A stretch of 64,000 nucleotides of DNA from Bolinopsis microptera (GCF_026151205.1 NC_087078.1:6217675-6281674); one strand, 5' to 3'; shown: positions 1 to 13,555, counted from the stretch's first letter. Notes: a model not told the origin generated them from the sequence alone. Made by a program: numbers and translations.

Positions 1-3000
1 CCCTCTACCTTGGTGTCTGATGTAGTTTGTAGAACCGTACAATGCAGTGGTTTTAGTCTTCACTGCTCTGCTGGAGAACCGCTACTGAGGTCTTCATGTT
101 GGGTATGTGATAATATCTCAACAATGTGTGATAATATATTTATTCAATATCTATATTGTAGATAGATCCATAATTATTGAATAAATGACTAATTTATAAG
201 GTGAAATAGTCCATTAATCAGCTAATGATCCCCTCTACCCCTCTACCCTTATAGATAACGAGGCGCTGTATAGACGGTGTGGTAAGACCCTGAAGATACT
301 GACCCCGAGTTACGGGACCTCACCCGTCCTCGTCAGTAGAGCTATGACTGTGGTTACTGCTTCCCTTCCGACTACCTGTACAGGAACTTATGTTTAGTTT
401 GGGGAGCAAACTTGCCACATAGGTCCAGGATCCACAATATATTCGTAACGTGTAATAGAAAAAAAAACGTACAGTTTTAAGTAAAATTTAGCCCTGGCAA
501 GGGTTCACCGTTATATAGGAGTTATAGGCGTCTTGTACTTGCTAAATTATTATCAGCCCAACACCCAAGTAATATTAGCCAAATTTGTATGTACTAAATA
601 AGGATGATCATACGAACCCCTGTCCTAACACCAAGGCCAATAATTAGTTATTGATGTAAGTGCCAATTGGAATAAAATTAAAACAAGCTATTTTAAGAGT
701 AACTATTTTTCAGTTATACGCCGATCTAAGAAAGCTAGCCATCCAACCTGTCCATTCCACGACTGAAATCTTCATACCAGGTTACTATATATTCAAATCA
801 CTACCTCGATATTTATGATATCAATAGATCATTGATAATATACTCGAGTTTGGTGTTTTCACGCCACTGTTTCCACTGTACAGTCAGGTGTGCACTATAC
901 GTATATTAATCGTTGCGCATCCTAACGAGTCCAGAGGTATAACATTAGAAAACACATTCCATTGTACCGGAAATGTGGTGAATCTAGCTTCATCACAGTG
1001 TAAACCCGTTCTGAATTAAACTCGAAGTACTTGATTCGCTGGAAATCGGACAACACGGATCAGGAGATGGTTAAGTCAATTAGCAAATTGGCTTTTTGAA
1101 TGTTCCAATCCCTACGCGCACTTAATTTCAGGAAATTTGCTTAAATGATCCTGCTAGACTCAAAAAAATCCATAGAACGTGCGATTTTAGAAATCATCAT
1201 AAGAATTTTGTGACAATTTGAAATACAGCTTAAAACCAGCGTTGCAATAATAGAAATTTGTCACCTATATTCCATGCAGACCTCCCAACAACAGTACATC
1301 AGCTATATTATCATTTCAATGAGCTTCCAACTATCCTCAGGCCTTAAATCCTCTAAAATCTTTTTCCAGGCTACGCCCCCATTGTCGGGTAATCAGAGAT
1401 ATGAAGAAACCTCAACCTCGTCAAGGACCTGTTCAACCCAAAGAACTGCTAGTTGCTTGCGAACCCCAAACCCTGGAGGTTTTATCTTACTTGTGAGTCA
1501 CTAATATTATTATCAACAGCGCAGAATACACAATAATTGAGTGAAGCGCCATGAAACACTGTTCAAAGTGTTGATGATTCACGACTGGAAGTATTGATGG
1601 AGCACTATAAATAATTGTGTTACTTGCGGTGCACAGGGTGGTATATGTAGTATATGTATATATATTTGTTTCAGGTGCTTGTATATTCCGAGGGAAGGAT
1701 TTGTCGAATGAGAGACAAAGACCACAGCTGAATCATAATGCCAAACCAAGGAAAGTGCTTCATTTGTAAGTGATACCTAACAACGTCAAGACAGCTGCTT
1801 GTGATGTACCGCCTCCCGAGGGAGAGGGCGCGAGAGTGGTGAGCTTTAATTTTACCTTGTGCCATTTCATTTCAGTTAAATACGTCATCATTCAGTGTCG
1901 TCAGAATAATCGGACTTTTATTATATTTGAGGTACGCTTCTAATTTGATTTACAATGAGTACTGTGATACAGAAATTTCATTATTCGTTTTGAAAAAAAA
2001 AACATGGTTTATCAAATATCACAAATATGGTAAATCAATTACCTATAAATGTGAATAAAAATGATAATGTAATATTTTGTGGCCATCAATCAGAGTCCAG
2101 AGATCTCTGTATTATTTTGTTCGTATTCCAGTCGAATCATGTTTCACTTTTTTACACGGCACAGTTTTGCAATTGTGTCTAGATACTCTTCTCGGCTTGG
2201 GCTTTCGTGTTTGAAGCGGTTGAAATGACAGCCTACCACGCTCCAGCGACGTCGTATTTGTCTTTTATCCAGATATCTGCGATCTCCCCCAATCCCCAGC
2301 TGTTTCGCAACTCCCGCAAAAATTGTCCTTGTTTGGCGTCCGGAGGGTCATTTTCCGACCCACATTTGTATTTCCCAAGCCCCAAACTTTCTCGACTAAC
2401 TGCCTCGACCTCTTTTCTCTGCATTCTCCCAAGTTTCCTTATTACTATTAGAATTGACAGAATTAGCCCCTCGTGGTAGTGGTGGGAGGGGCCATTCTTC
2501 CGAGCTCATTAGGATCCAAGGATGACCAGTCAAACTCTTCCCACCATTCATCAGGGAGGTCCTTGATGACGTTGTCAACTCTGATCTTTACGACGATCCA
2601 AAGGGTTGTCACAGAACAGGGCAATGTTTGGAGGGTCATGAACAAGAACAGAGCCGTCAGCTGGATAAAGTATGCAAATAGGACCAATCTTTTATACTGT
2701 AAATTTTGAGTGTTTGTCATGCTGCCCGAATATCAAACAAGTTGGTATATGCTGCTAGCGATCGTTGCTATAGTTTGCTATAATGTTGCATTGCCAATTT
2801 GTCCTCGACCATATTAAATCGACGTTATTTCCTATTTCTAGAATAATCCATTTCGTTCTTCGAATTTTGATTGGGCGGTCCCTACTTCGTTTCGAAGACA
2901 CGCAAAAATATTGTGCAAAGATGGACATCTCTAAAAGTAAAACCTGTTATGAGGATAGATGGAGCATTGAGTTTTTAATCACTATCCATAACAGAGAAGA

Positions 3001-3359
3001 TCATAATATCCTATAGCTGCTAATCATTCGTTAGAGTTGACGGGATCCTTGTGCTGTTTCGTTACCTCTGAATATGTTTTCGTATTCACAGTTGAATTTT
3101 ATGAAGGAGCAGAACTCCGAGTAATATCCTTAAGGTATCTATATTGATAAAGTGAAACTCCAGTGTGAGATGAAGGGGGATTGAAACCCCACTAAATCAA
3201 TATTATGCTCCATATACCTTCTGTTACAACCAATACAAAATAATAATTATAAAAACAAAATATTAGTAAATTTTATAAAAACACAACAAAAACCAAAACA
3301 TTTACGTTAAAACTATATTCTGGTAATCTTTTTTCGCTCTTATGAGTGGGTCAATCATT
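1..3359. other. No supported gene
   Basis: AT-rich sequence. Open frames are short, overlap on both strands and show no recognisable domain, signal peptide or membrane segment. No tRNA, rRNA or clear mobile-element structure was seen. I cannot exclude small exons of a gene lying outside the window. Confidence 0.5.
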
Positions 3360-3487
3360 TATTTTGAATTGTAGTTGACGAAGTGAGAGTCTCCACTCAG
3401 TGTGTACACAATAATTTCCTATTGTCGACGTTTTCGGCTACATGCCTTTGACATAGAAAGACGTAATTTGATAACTTACATAGCTCA
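3360..3487 (+). repeat. Left arm of a widely spaced inverted repeat
   Basis: This stretch (core GACGAAGTGAGAGTCTCCA, then a TTTCGGC..CA.GCCTTTG.CATAGA block and ACATAGCTC) reappears reverse-complemented at 13074-13210 with many substitutions. The arms enclose about 9.6 kb holding a decayed LINE and an inverted-repeat element. They may be the ends of an old composite element or two oppositely oriented copies of one repeat family. A Penelope-like or DNA-element terminus is possible but not shown. Confidence 0.6.
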
Positions 3488-3496
3488 ATACATGAA

Positions 3497-3554
3497 ATAG
3501 ATTTGTAGTGTTGTAATTAGTTTAAAAAAACTAATTACAACACACAAAATCTAT
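3497..3554. repeat. 27-nt imperfect hairpin
   Basis: Arms 3497-3523 and 3528-3554 are reverse complements apart from two or three positions, with an A-only loop. It lies just inside the left inverted arm. Function is unknown; it could be a MITE remnant or a cruciform-prone site. Confidence 0.7.
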
Positions 3555-5568
3555 ACTTTATTGTTTGAGTTTGAAACGCCATAAGGTTTTGTGATGGACT
3601 GGACTTTCAACGCATAGGATCACCGTGACTTCTCTTACTTCGGCTCCAGAAAATACAGTTACGGCAGTATAAACCATCGCGCCTAAGGCCCTACCCACCA
3701 CAGTTCACGCTGTAAATAAGATACTAACTGTATACTAGGAATTAGACGATCCACGACTTCAATAAGGGCATAACGTTACTTGCATGGTCACTAAAATACC
3801 AGACAGCTCAGACTCTATCCCGTTCCACTCGGATAATGAAACAGCTTAACGGGTGAAATCATCACTGCCAGCTTTGGGGCCACTCGCAAACTTAACTTTC
3901 CGTAACTAGTCACTGATGAGCGACGTTGAACACGAACTAAGTTAATGGCACAGTGTACGCAATGACCCAGAGTCTCATTTTTTCTGGGAGCATGCGATAC
4001 AACCCGAACCTGGCGTCACCTCTGTCGTGTGTTCATGACCTTTAGACGCAATAGACAAGCCCCTGCGCACGCCACCTTCCTAAAATCCATGAACCGTCCA
4101 ATAGCACCATCCGACCCCCTGAGACCCTCCAAACAGACTGTTCCGAACCTTACTGACTCTATGATACGTAACACCCATCATCTTTTCCCTCTAACTTTCG
4201 AGTCATAAAGCTTGACAGGTACCCAACTCACGACTAATAAGTTGGAAAATTTTTTTGAAAACGCGTTTAGTGAGTATATCTTCCGGTATTAATGGATTTG
4301 TTCGAGATATGACCATAGAAGCTATACACTTTCCCGTGAAATTAGGGACAATTTTAACTACTTGTTTTGTTAGAACCCAAAAAACAGTGTTATTTTTTTC
4401 AACTCCCTTCTAGAACGTAATGCATGGTTAAATAAGGAAGTTGATATTGGTTTTAACCGCTGCATGTTTGACTTTAGTCTGAACGAAATCGTAACTTTTT
4501 GGTTTTTTCGACCCCACGCACATTTGTAGATTGATATCTTATAAAGGGTTTGAGATTTTAGATAAAGATCTGGAAATTGGATTCACATTACTCAGCTGCC
4601 AAGAGTGAGATAGCTAACTGTCTGGTGACCGGTGTTCAAAAACTCTTCTATGCGAAGCGAGAAAGTTCGAAAGCACTGGCCAGTAAGGCGGAGTTTGTAT
4701 CGCTCTTGCCTGGTAACTAACGGTTAAATTCAAACTCACAACGCCGTTACCCAAGCCTACTACTTGTACTTGCCGGCGCCCTAAAATTTTCACAAAATGT
4801 TTCCAAAATCTTTAAGGGAATATAAGCTTACAAAATTTCCTTTCGTATATAGGATTAAAACCCTCGACATAAAAATATAAGTCATGCCGCGGCACTTATT
4901 AGCTTATCGTAAGTTACTAAATCTTGCCCGAGTTTTTTTTTTTAAACACTTTCGAATATTTCTGAAATCAGTACCGCAACGTAATATTGTAATTTTGTAG
5001 ACTACGTTTACGATTCTATCACACACAGAGCTGTAAGTTCTTGATAGGTAGTCCTAACAGTTTTTCTTTTTCTTCTTTACCTTTCTCAGCACACAGTTTA
5101 TTCCTCATTCATTCACACGCACACACATTTAGCATTTTATACAATAATTATTAAGACTGTACAAGCATTTCTATACACCATACATTACACTCTATCTTTT
5201 TAATATCTTATACTTTAAATATTCACAAATATCTGGTATTTACACAGTCTTGAACATGGTTGAACCTAGTTTTCAAATCACAATCTCAAGTGCTACGGTG
5301 TCTTATGCCTCCTAGAAATGTTTTTCATTTTGTCCTCTATGTGACAAACCAGTTCATAAAAAATCCTCAAAGATTATCTTGGTTGTATTACTGGCTGTCT
5401 AAACCTAATACCTGGCTATAGAGTAACTTCCGAACGAACTTAAGGATAATTACAATACAATAACCCCCACTTTTAACACCCTATATTCGTTCTCACTACT
5501 GAATCATATAGGCGAACTTACGAGAAATAGATTCCAGCGAAATCCCGATCTCAAAAAAAAAAAAAAAA
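3555..5568. other. No supported gene
   Basis: No open frame, domain or repeat structure could be supported here. It is probably decayed transposon or neutral sequence. A 16-nt A run (5553-5568) ends the segment, directly before a G tract. Confidence 0.5.
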
Positions 5569-5640
<72 letters not shown>

Positions 5641-5659
5641 GGGGGGGGGGGGGGGGGGG
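5569..5659 (+). repeat. 91-nt poly-G tract
   Basis: Ninety-one nucleotides of G with only two T interruptions, immediately after a run of sixteen A. Such a tract is strongly G-quadruplex-forming, but this length is also a classic product of long-read consensus error. Proline-rich open frames over it on the other strand are not genes. Confidence 0.85.
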
Positions 5660-5689
5660 AAAAATTTGTATATCGGAGATATTTGTTAG

Positions 5690-7844
5690 CTGAACTGGAC
5701 CAACACCCTGATAATATCATGACCCCTTGAGCAATCGCGAAATTAAGATACTTTCTTAAACGTAGATCACTCGTGAAGAATATCTCGAATTTTAGAGAAG
5801 AAATAGAAACATCTCCCAAATTTGACCTCATCTGCCTCAATGAAACCAACTGTAAAATTCAATCTTCCTAATGTCTGAACGACATTGAAATCGTACAGTT
5901 TTACGAGCCCTTTTCAAAGAATCTGCACTTAAATCGGGAACCGGAGGTGGCTTGCGCTCTATGTTAACAAACGCTTTTTGGTGATTACGAGAAAATTACA
6001 GGAACTCGCACTCAATCTGAGTCCAAGAAGAATTACTTGCGGAGAATTTCAATGCTTAAAATCAACAATTTTAAAAACGGAAATAAACAAAAATCATCGG
6101 TAAAATTCTACCGCTCGCCATCCACAAGCCCTAAAAAATTCCTTGAAAAGTTTGAAAACGTGCTCAGGGGTCTTGATAACACTCCAGAAAGCAATTAGTC
6201 GGCCTGGTTGATGCAATATTGATCTTATTAAATACGAAACCGACGCTTACAGCCAGGAAATCTTATAAGCTTTACTAGAAAAATATGGGTTAGCCCAGAC
6301 TGTCTCCAACCTACCAGGGTAACTGACCACAGTGCAACGCATATTGATCACGTGTAAATACTAATCACGTGACCAAACGTATTAGTTTGTAATGTCGTGA
6401 CGTTTGTATATGTCAGAGACATCTCGCGGTTAGCACGACCCATTAGTTTAGGAGCCACACCTAGTTTGAACGAGCGATTCCGTATCCAACGGTAAAGAAC
6501 AACTACACAAGTCTTGAAATTAGAGGCCCGTGTATTTAACGAAGCTAATCATGCTAAATTCAAAGAGCTTATTTAAGTGAGACCTGGATGATGCTACCTC
6601 CTCAACGTGCGCTGATGAACAATACAATTCCATCTATCAAACGTACATGACCACCAACAATACTGCATACCCCCTGAAGCGCGACAGTTCGAGAAAGAAA
6701 ATTCGAAAGAGCTGACCCAAAGCCTTGGAATCTTACCCTGGCTTGAAGGCGCATGCAATCCGCAAGATGTTTACTTTTTTTAGAAAAAACTATAATCCAT
6801 CACAAAAAACTGCGACGCGTAATGAAAAATGCGAAAAGTTTTGTCACAAACATGTGAATCTAGCCAAAGAAAAGTACTATAAGAAAAATGTTTGACAATC
6901 CCCCAAAAAAAACTGCTCTAAAAATCAATGGAAAATTATCAATGGCCTCCTGAACCGTAACAGAAAAAAAGTTCGGGTGTTGACACACGGGGGCCGTCTG
7001 AAGGACGACGATGGCACGATTTAACTCCGATCTGGCAGTCGCTGAGAAATTTTGCGGTGGGACGTGCTATAATGGCGTCGGAGGGGCGGTTCTCCGGTGT
7101 GTAGACTTGCGAGCCAGTGTATCAGTCGAGTATCAACTCGCTGCCCTGTCGGAACTTTTGACCCAGGTGTTTCAAGCATTACTGTGAGACCGTGAGAGTG
7201 TATCTGGGGGGGGTCGCAGGTGATAGGTTGTAAGGCGTAGGCTGACGACTGTTTCTTAAGCCTACATCACACGGTGAAGTCCAAAAAGATAATATCCATG
7301 GCTTAAGAACAAGTCCACACTCGAATTTGTAAAATTGAAGCCATGAAAATTCTAACTCTGCGAAAACTTTACCAGGGCCACTAGCTCATGTCATTAACTG
7401 TTCGTTTCTCCAGTGTACCTTCCCAAATGCTCTAAAACTGCGAAAGTCGTTCCTATCCACAAAGTGGTTCAAAATTGGAAGTAGCTAATTATAGGCCGAT
7501 CTCTCTTTTGGGAATCATTCTCGAAAATTTATGAGAAACTTATGCATGCTCGTGTTTTAGATATTTTTCGATAAGAAGTTTCTCTTTTCGAAAATCAATA
7601 CGTATTTTTCGGCCAGGAAGATCGTGCGACCATGCACTGCTCAATGCCCAAATTTCCTATACTTACAACTCTCTGAATAAGAAACAAATTTCCCTACAGC
7701 TCCTGCTCGAGTTACAGTAAAGCTTGACGTGCTTTGATCAGAGACCCTTACTTAAGAAGCGTTGACCATTGTGGGATCAGGGGATCCGAGCACGAATGGT
7801 ATAGATCTTACCTTTTGTAACGATCCTCAAACGTAACTTTAAAC
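5690..7844 (+). mobile_element. Decayed LINE, 5' portion (endonuclease and start of RT)
   Basis: Frame-broken + strand translation contains an endonuclease-like phrase FDLICLNETN near 5820. Around 7430-7700 it contains reverse transcriptase blocks of the jockey/CR1 type: LPNALK.., a NYRPISLL-like segment, a K.YEKL-like segment, a GFRPGRSCDHALLNA-like segment. Stops and frameshifts are frequent, so it is dead. The remainder of the same RT (the QGSILGPLLF-INDLP region) resumes at 11475. The gap is the inverted-repeat element inserted at 7845-11467. The 5' boundary is approximate; the clade (CR1/jockey-like) is inferred from motif order only. Confidence 0.72.
7838..7844. repeat. Target-site duplication, left copy (TTTAAAC)
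   Basis: TTTAAAC immediately precedes the inverted-repeat element and is repeated directly after it at 11468-11474. A 7-bp duplication supports a transposition event into the older LINE. Confidence 0.65.
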
Positions 7845-10800
7845 GTAGGGCCCTTTCGTGATATCATGGATCGCGTAGGTTTCCACCAGATCTGGTAGTC
7901 CTCATAAATCTGCGGCCTCTATGGTCGTCATCTCGCCACAACTCCGAAAAAGTTGGCATGTGAAAATGTGCAGCCTTCCAGACATCGCGATTGGTTAACG
8001 AGTTGTCGTACGTCACCTCAAGATCGGTGACATGGGGCTTGAACAGGCCAGAACCCAATTTGATTGGGTCTGAGGTCACGTTATTATGAGCCTGAGGTCA
8101 CGTGACTATGCCGTCACCAGAGCTCGTTTCTCCGTTTCCCGCTCTTTGGACCAGGTGAGCTTGCTATGCATTGAAAGTGGGGTGTATGTACAGCAGTACT
8201 GTAGTTACACCAATTACCCCCTAATAGAACGAAGATATTTATTTTCCGAACAGAAAGCTAGAAATTTACCAAAATATCGACTTTGAATAAAAATTTTATT
8301 TTGAATGACCACTCCTGATCTAAAATTGCACGAGAAATCGATTAAACTTGGTTTCAGAAACCTCAACAATTGGCTCCTCATGCCTTAAAATCCCCATGTT
8401 TTAAACGAATACAATCAACATTTTGATCCTGTGATTAATTAGTACCAGTAACAAATGCACAACAAACCTCAGCACTTACATTGCATTCGGGGGGGGGGTG
8501 GGGGGGGGGGGGGGGGGGGGAGGGAGGGGGGGGGGCGGGGTCCGATTTCGAGTGACCAATAATCGTATGAGTGATGATATTTATACTCATGCGTTCCTGA
8601 TCATCATCAGCAATCATGAACAGGAGCGCGGTTGCTTTAAATCAATGGTTTAGCCGTATTTTTGTGGATTCGACCCCTGTTTTTAACGTTTATCAGACTT
8701 TGTAATTGAATGTAGTGAGGATATCTTTACAAATAAGAGGACCAGTAAAATAAAATTGCCACAAGTGGTATCTCTCACTCACTTTCGATAAGACACCATG
8801 AAAATACTTACTTAACCATAAGATTCGGAATTTTTTCAACCGTTAAAGATATCGGAATTTATAAAAATGTAAGATCAATTTTTACAAAAAATCAACGAAT
8901 CGTTATAAATTCCATAGCAGTTAGTTTCTTCTGCTTTTTCGTTTCCTGTCTGTGCTCTGCGACAGCAATTTGGTTGCCCAGACGTTCCAATCCCCCCTAC
9001 CACTTTCTTACCACAGGATGACATAAGAGCCACTTGCCTCTCAACGCTTGATAGTTGTTGCGCAAATACCGTTTTGAAGGCATTCTTATATAGGAGATGA
9101 TAGCGGCTCTCGTCGGACCATGATAGCAAGGGGGGTAGGGTTTAACCCGAGCCATACTCCTTACTTTGCAGAGGATAATTGTGTTATTTTGTAATTTAAA
9201 CATGTACTGAGACTGAAGCAACTAAAACTTAACTCGAACACATTAGTACTATATAATATGTTGAATAAATGATTGATTAACCTCGTTATTTTATAGTGAT
9301 AATAAATTATGCAAAAAAGGTAATTTTGAAAATAATTAGTATTACCACGCCCGTTTTAAAACCGCCATCCACAGAATGCCCTCCTTATAGATGGGGAGCT
9401 CGGTGAACTTCCTTGCGTCATGTTCAAATCTGGCTTGTAAAAAACCCTCACACGTCGGGAGGGTGGCACCATTCTCCTCCCAGTCAAGGATTTTCAGACA
9501 ATCGGCCACACCCTCCCTCCGCACATTGTTCATCATCGGCCTGATATTCATCATCAAACAAATTTAAAATGACTTCGAATAATATAAATAATATCTTATT
9601 GTTCTAAATTTCATAGCTGACATTCACAAATACATAATACTGATAAAGTGCTACGTTACTAATAGGAAAGACAGAACTACAATCACAGCTCTCTTAAAAA
9701 AAAATGTTTACTATGATTGTGATTATGAATATGTTTTTATGTCATAACAATCGTCCGTCTATGGCCTGATAATACAGATATGTAACAGAGCTCCCTATCC
9801 TCGCTCATTGTTGCAAGTAACCGGTGTCAGAAAGCCGTCGGAGACCGGTGCACGAATTCTCCGATAATGTTGTTATTGGTCGCTCCCACACTGGTTATGG
9901 CAATTCTACACTCAAACAGAACATTCTAAAAGATCGATTATTACGCTAAAACCCCTGCTGTAAACAGCCTTACCCAAATTGCCACTGTAGTATGTGCTTG
10001 TAGTGATATAATATATAATATGTGTGAAAAGAGCCGATAATACTTCAGATTTTTATCGAATAAATTCATAAGGTACTTTTATAAAATAAAGTAACAGCGC
10101 CAACGTGAATTTATTTATTAGAAATCGTTAACACCATAATTTTACTAAAATAGATCTGCGGATTTCAAAGTGCTAGTAACACTCGGGATCGGTTGCCGGA
10201 TTCAAAATTCAAAAAATTCCTAGGTAGTAGGTTATTTACGAAAATTGAAAAAACAGACCCTTTAAAAAGCTGCCCAACTGAAAATTGCACAAATTGCAAA
10301 ACAATACAAAGATATCATTGGAAAAAACCGTCGATCGACATTCTAACAACTCATCCTCATTTAACTGCCACCTAAACGCAAGGTTTTTTTTATACATATA
10401 ACTGATAAAACAATTGCAGCGGTATCATTCCACATAATTTTCGATTAACCGTCAAAGGTTGATAGGTGTGATTAATTATATAAAATTCTGATATTCTTCA
10501 GCGTTTGAAAAATTCCGAAATCATATGGTTAAGTAAGAATTTTATTGTGTCTTATCGAAAGTGAGTGCAGAAACACCTTTGTGGCAATTTATATTTACTG
10601 GTCCTCTTATTTGTAAAGATATCCTCCATACATTCCATTTACAAAGGTCTGATAACCGTTAAACAGGGGTCGAATTCACAAAAATAACGTAAACCATTTT
10701 TTTTGATTTAAAGCAACCGCCGCTCCTGTCTCTTGATTGCTGAATGAATGATCAGAACGCATGACGTAATACATATCATCACGACGATTATAGGTCACTC

Positions 10801-11467
10801 GAAATCGACCCCGTTAAGATGCAATAATACTGCGATGGTTTTGTCTGTGCATTTTGTTAACCCTATTACTAATTAATCCACAGGATTTATTCCCCCCCAA
10901 AATGTTTATTGTATCGATAAAACATGGAATTTTAGGCATGCGGAAGCTTGTTGAGTTTCTGAAACCATTTATCGATTTCCGTGCAATTTTAGTCAGGAGA
11001 TGGTCATCAAAATAAATTTTGAACAAAGTCGATATTTTGGTAAATTTCTAAGCTTTCTGTCAGAAAATAAATCTTCGTTCTATTAGGGGTAATTGGATGT
11101 AACTACAGTACAGATGTACTTACACCCACTTTCACATGCATGCAAGCTCACCTGGTCCAAAGAGCGGGAAACGGAGAACGAAGCTCTGTGCGTCATAGTC
11201 ACGTGAACCTCAGGCTCAATAAACACGTGACCTCAACCCAAATCATTTGGTTCTGGCCTGTTCCAGCCCCCTGTCACCCGCTCTTGAGGTGACGTACGAC
11301 AACTCGTTAACCCAATAGATGTCTGGAAGGCTGCAAATTTTCACATGCCAAACTTCCCAAAGGTTTTTAGGAATTGTGCGAATGACGACACATAGAGCCG
11401 CAGAATTATGAGACCTACCAGATCCTGGTGGAACCTAAGCGATCCATGATAGCACGACAGGCCCTAC
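7845..11467. mobile_element. 3.6-kb element with ~1-kb inverted arms, inserted in a LINE
   Basis: Arms 7845-8863 and 10489-11467 are reverse complements at roughly 85-90% by eye. The outer ends read GTAGGGCC...GGCCCTAC, flanked by the 7-bp duplication TTTAAAC. The interior (8864-10488) has only short open frames, such as a - strand frame at 9342-9557 with no recognised domain and a + strand segment near 10193-10373 with a C..NC..C cysteine cluster. Long terminal inverted repeats point to a foldback-like or long-TIR DNA transposon. No transposase signature is visible, so it is probably non-autonomous or decayed. Superfamily not assigned. Confidence 0.75.
8489..8540 (+). repeat. G-rich tract inside the left arm
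   Basis: A 52-nt tract of almost pure G with rare T, A and C. The matching place in the right arm (about 10808-10818) holds only a few bases (CCCC on the + strand). The tract is therefore an expansion in one arm, or an assembly artefact, arising after the arms formed. Confidence 0.8.
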
Positions 11468-11474
11468 TTTAAAC
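11468..11474. repeat. Target-site duplication, right copy (TTTAAAC)
   Basis: Direct copy of 7838-7844 adjoining the right end of the inverted-repeat element. Confidence 0.65.
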
Positions 11475-12560
11475 GGAACTTGCTCTTCTTAGCAATCCCA
11501 GTAGTTACGGCGTAACGCTCAAGGGTAGCATTTTATGACCTCTCTTATTTGATTTATATAAACGACCTACCTGGAATTAGTGATTTTGCAATGTTCATCC
11601 TTATGCCGACACGCAACTATTAAGTAGCGGAACCACCCTAGAAGAAATACAATTAAACTCTAATCAGCTAATTGCATGGTCCTTGTAGATTGGGTAGGTG
11701 CTAATGGGCTATCTTTAAATGTACAAAAGACGTGTTACATGATTTTCACTAGAAAAAAATCGCCTTCAGCGCTTTATATTTGTCACATTGACAACACTGT
11801 AATCGAACGTAAGACTGAAGCAAGATTTTTAGAGTGACCTAGACGAAAAAGCTCACTTGGCAAAAACACATTACGGCATTAGAATAAAGATGGGTCGCTA
11901 CCTCGGAGTTATGTATAAGCTAAAGCACTCTACCTATCAAAGCCCGCCTAAACATTTCCAAAGCCTTATCCAATCCCATCCTAAATGTCTGTTCTTTAGT
12001 GTGGGGAAATTTGCCTCAAAATGTCACATCGAAATCTCTGTGTCACCAACAAAAGCAGAAATATAAAAAAAAAAGAAAAAAAAAATTAGAGCTGTTATGT
12101 CAGGATATTAAATTTATAGATATAAGACGGCAATCCCCCGGAGCTCCAAAAAGTTGCGTATTAGGTGCATAATATCCTAACAGTCCATAGCGTACCCATT
12201 GTAAAAAACGCTCTTAATTCTTACTACACAAAGTAAGGAAACATGCCAAGCCTTCTCCCTAAATCCATCAAAGAACTTTTTCCCCTCACGATATTCCACC
12301 TATAACCACATACGAAACATAACCTTTCTTTGGTTCACAAACTTACAACGCCCTAAATTTAAGAAATACTCTTTTCCAAGGACCCATGCTCTCTATTACA
12401 AAACAAAGTAAGGAAATAACTATTCCAAGTTCTACCTTTTCAATTGAAATCTTTAAAAATTCAGCTAAGCGCGAACTCCTCAAGCTGCAAGAGCTCAGGA
12501 GAGCGATGAAAATTGCCAAATTTCTTACTTTAATAGTATACCTGGGCTAAGAAAGTCTCA
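11475..12560 (+). mobile_element. Decayed LINE, 3' portion (RT C-terminal part)
   Basis: Translation just after the target duplication gives a GSIL.PLLF..YINDLPGISDFA block, the usual RT block between the first catalytic aspartate and the second catalytic motif. It is followed by thumb-like sequence (SLNVQKT, RLNISKAL, SLVWG-like) to about 12500. It continues the element that starts near 5690; the YADD-equivalent region is mutated (FILMPTRN). Stops and frameshifts throughout show it is inactive. The 3' end is not sharp. Confidence 0.7.
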
Positions 12561-12743
12561 AAGAGAAGGGCGCTCGCAATAGACTACAACACCGAGTTAG
12601 TAAGCGACAACGCGTAAAGACAAATCATCGCACAAATGACCATGAATCTTTTATCAACAACATATCCACTTTTAATTTCACTGCCTTTATGCAATGCCGA
12701 ATTTAGAAGGGGGGGAAAAAAAAAAATATTGGATAATAAAAAT

Positions 12744-12745
<2 letters not shown>

Positions 12746-12801
<56 letters not shown>
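12746..12801 (+). repeat. 56-nt poly-G tract
   Basis: An uninterrupted run of 56 G. As with the other G tracts here it may be genuine (quadruplex-forming) or a consensus artefact. A short open frame ending in polyglycine across it is discarded. Confidence 0.85.
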
Positions 12802-12802
<1 letters not shown>

Positions 12803-13073
12803 TAATATAAAGTTTTAAATTAACATCTGCCGCGCAAAACTTTTTATCTATTAGTATTAAATATAATTAGCATGGTTAACAAATTTCGACTTCAACCAGT
12901 TTATTGCCACCGTTAGTTATATAGTATTTTAGAGGGCATTTATTTTAATATCTGTTATTTTACATTTATTATATTTTAAAGTGAGACTTCAATAATTTCA
13001 GTTAATGTAAATAACCATTGATAAATAAATTGCCGCACACGCCAACCTCCACCGTGGGGTTTTCAAAACAAAA

Positions 13074-13210
13074 ACAAAAAATGAGCTATGTAAAGTTATC
13101 ATTACGTCCTGTCTATGACAAAGGCCTGTCGCCGAAACGGTCGACCAATAATATGTTTTAACCACACTGATGGAGACTCTCACTTCGTCTACTATAATTC
13201 AAATAATTAA
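13074..13210 (-). repeat. Right arm of the widely spaced inverted repeat
   Basis: Reverse complement of 3360-3487. It shares the TGGAGACTCTCACTTCGTC block, the CCGAAACG.TCGAC-like block and the GAGCTATGTAAAG block. See the left arm for interpretation. Confidence 0.6.
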
Positions 13211-13375
13211 AAAAAAAAAACTATATTCTTATTCAAAATTATAATACTCCTTCAAATAAGCAATTGTTACAAAGTAATTTTGTATTAAAGAAAAGATATA
13301 AGTCCGGTCCTATATTCGTCTCATAAAATGATATAAGTTAATATCTTGTATACTAACTGCGGGAAGTTGGTTCGT

Positions 13376-13555
13376 ATTAGCTCGGACAGTCCCCTATGCA
13401 AACGTCTAGGCAACGTCCGTCAACAACAAAAGAACCTCTATGCAAACGTATATGCAACGTCCCTGCACAATGAACACTCTATGCACACTCCCTGCACGGT
13501 CCGTCTATGCAACGTCTATGCAACGTCTAAGCACGTCCCTGCACAGTACCATATG
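13376..13555 (+). repeat. Degenerate minisatellite (TATGCAACGTC-type)
   Basis: Irregular repetition of a motif close to TATGCAACGTC / GCAAACGTCTA / CAACGTCC. It lies directly before the palindromic CTAGCCGG array. A 74-residue open frame across it is a by-product of the repeat. Confidence 0.6.

Noticed and set aside
8435-8617. Proline-rich small protein on the minus strand
   Set aside because: It is the reverse complement of a poly-G tract inside a transposon arm.
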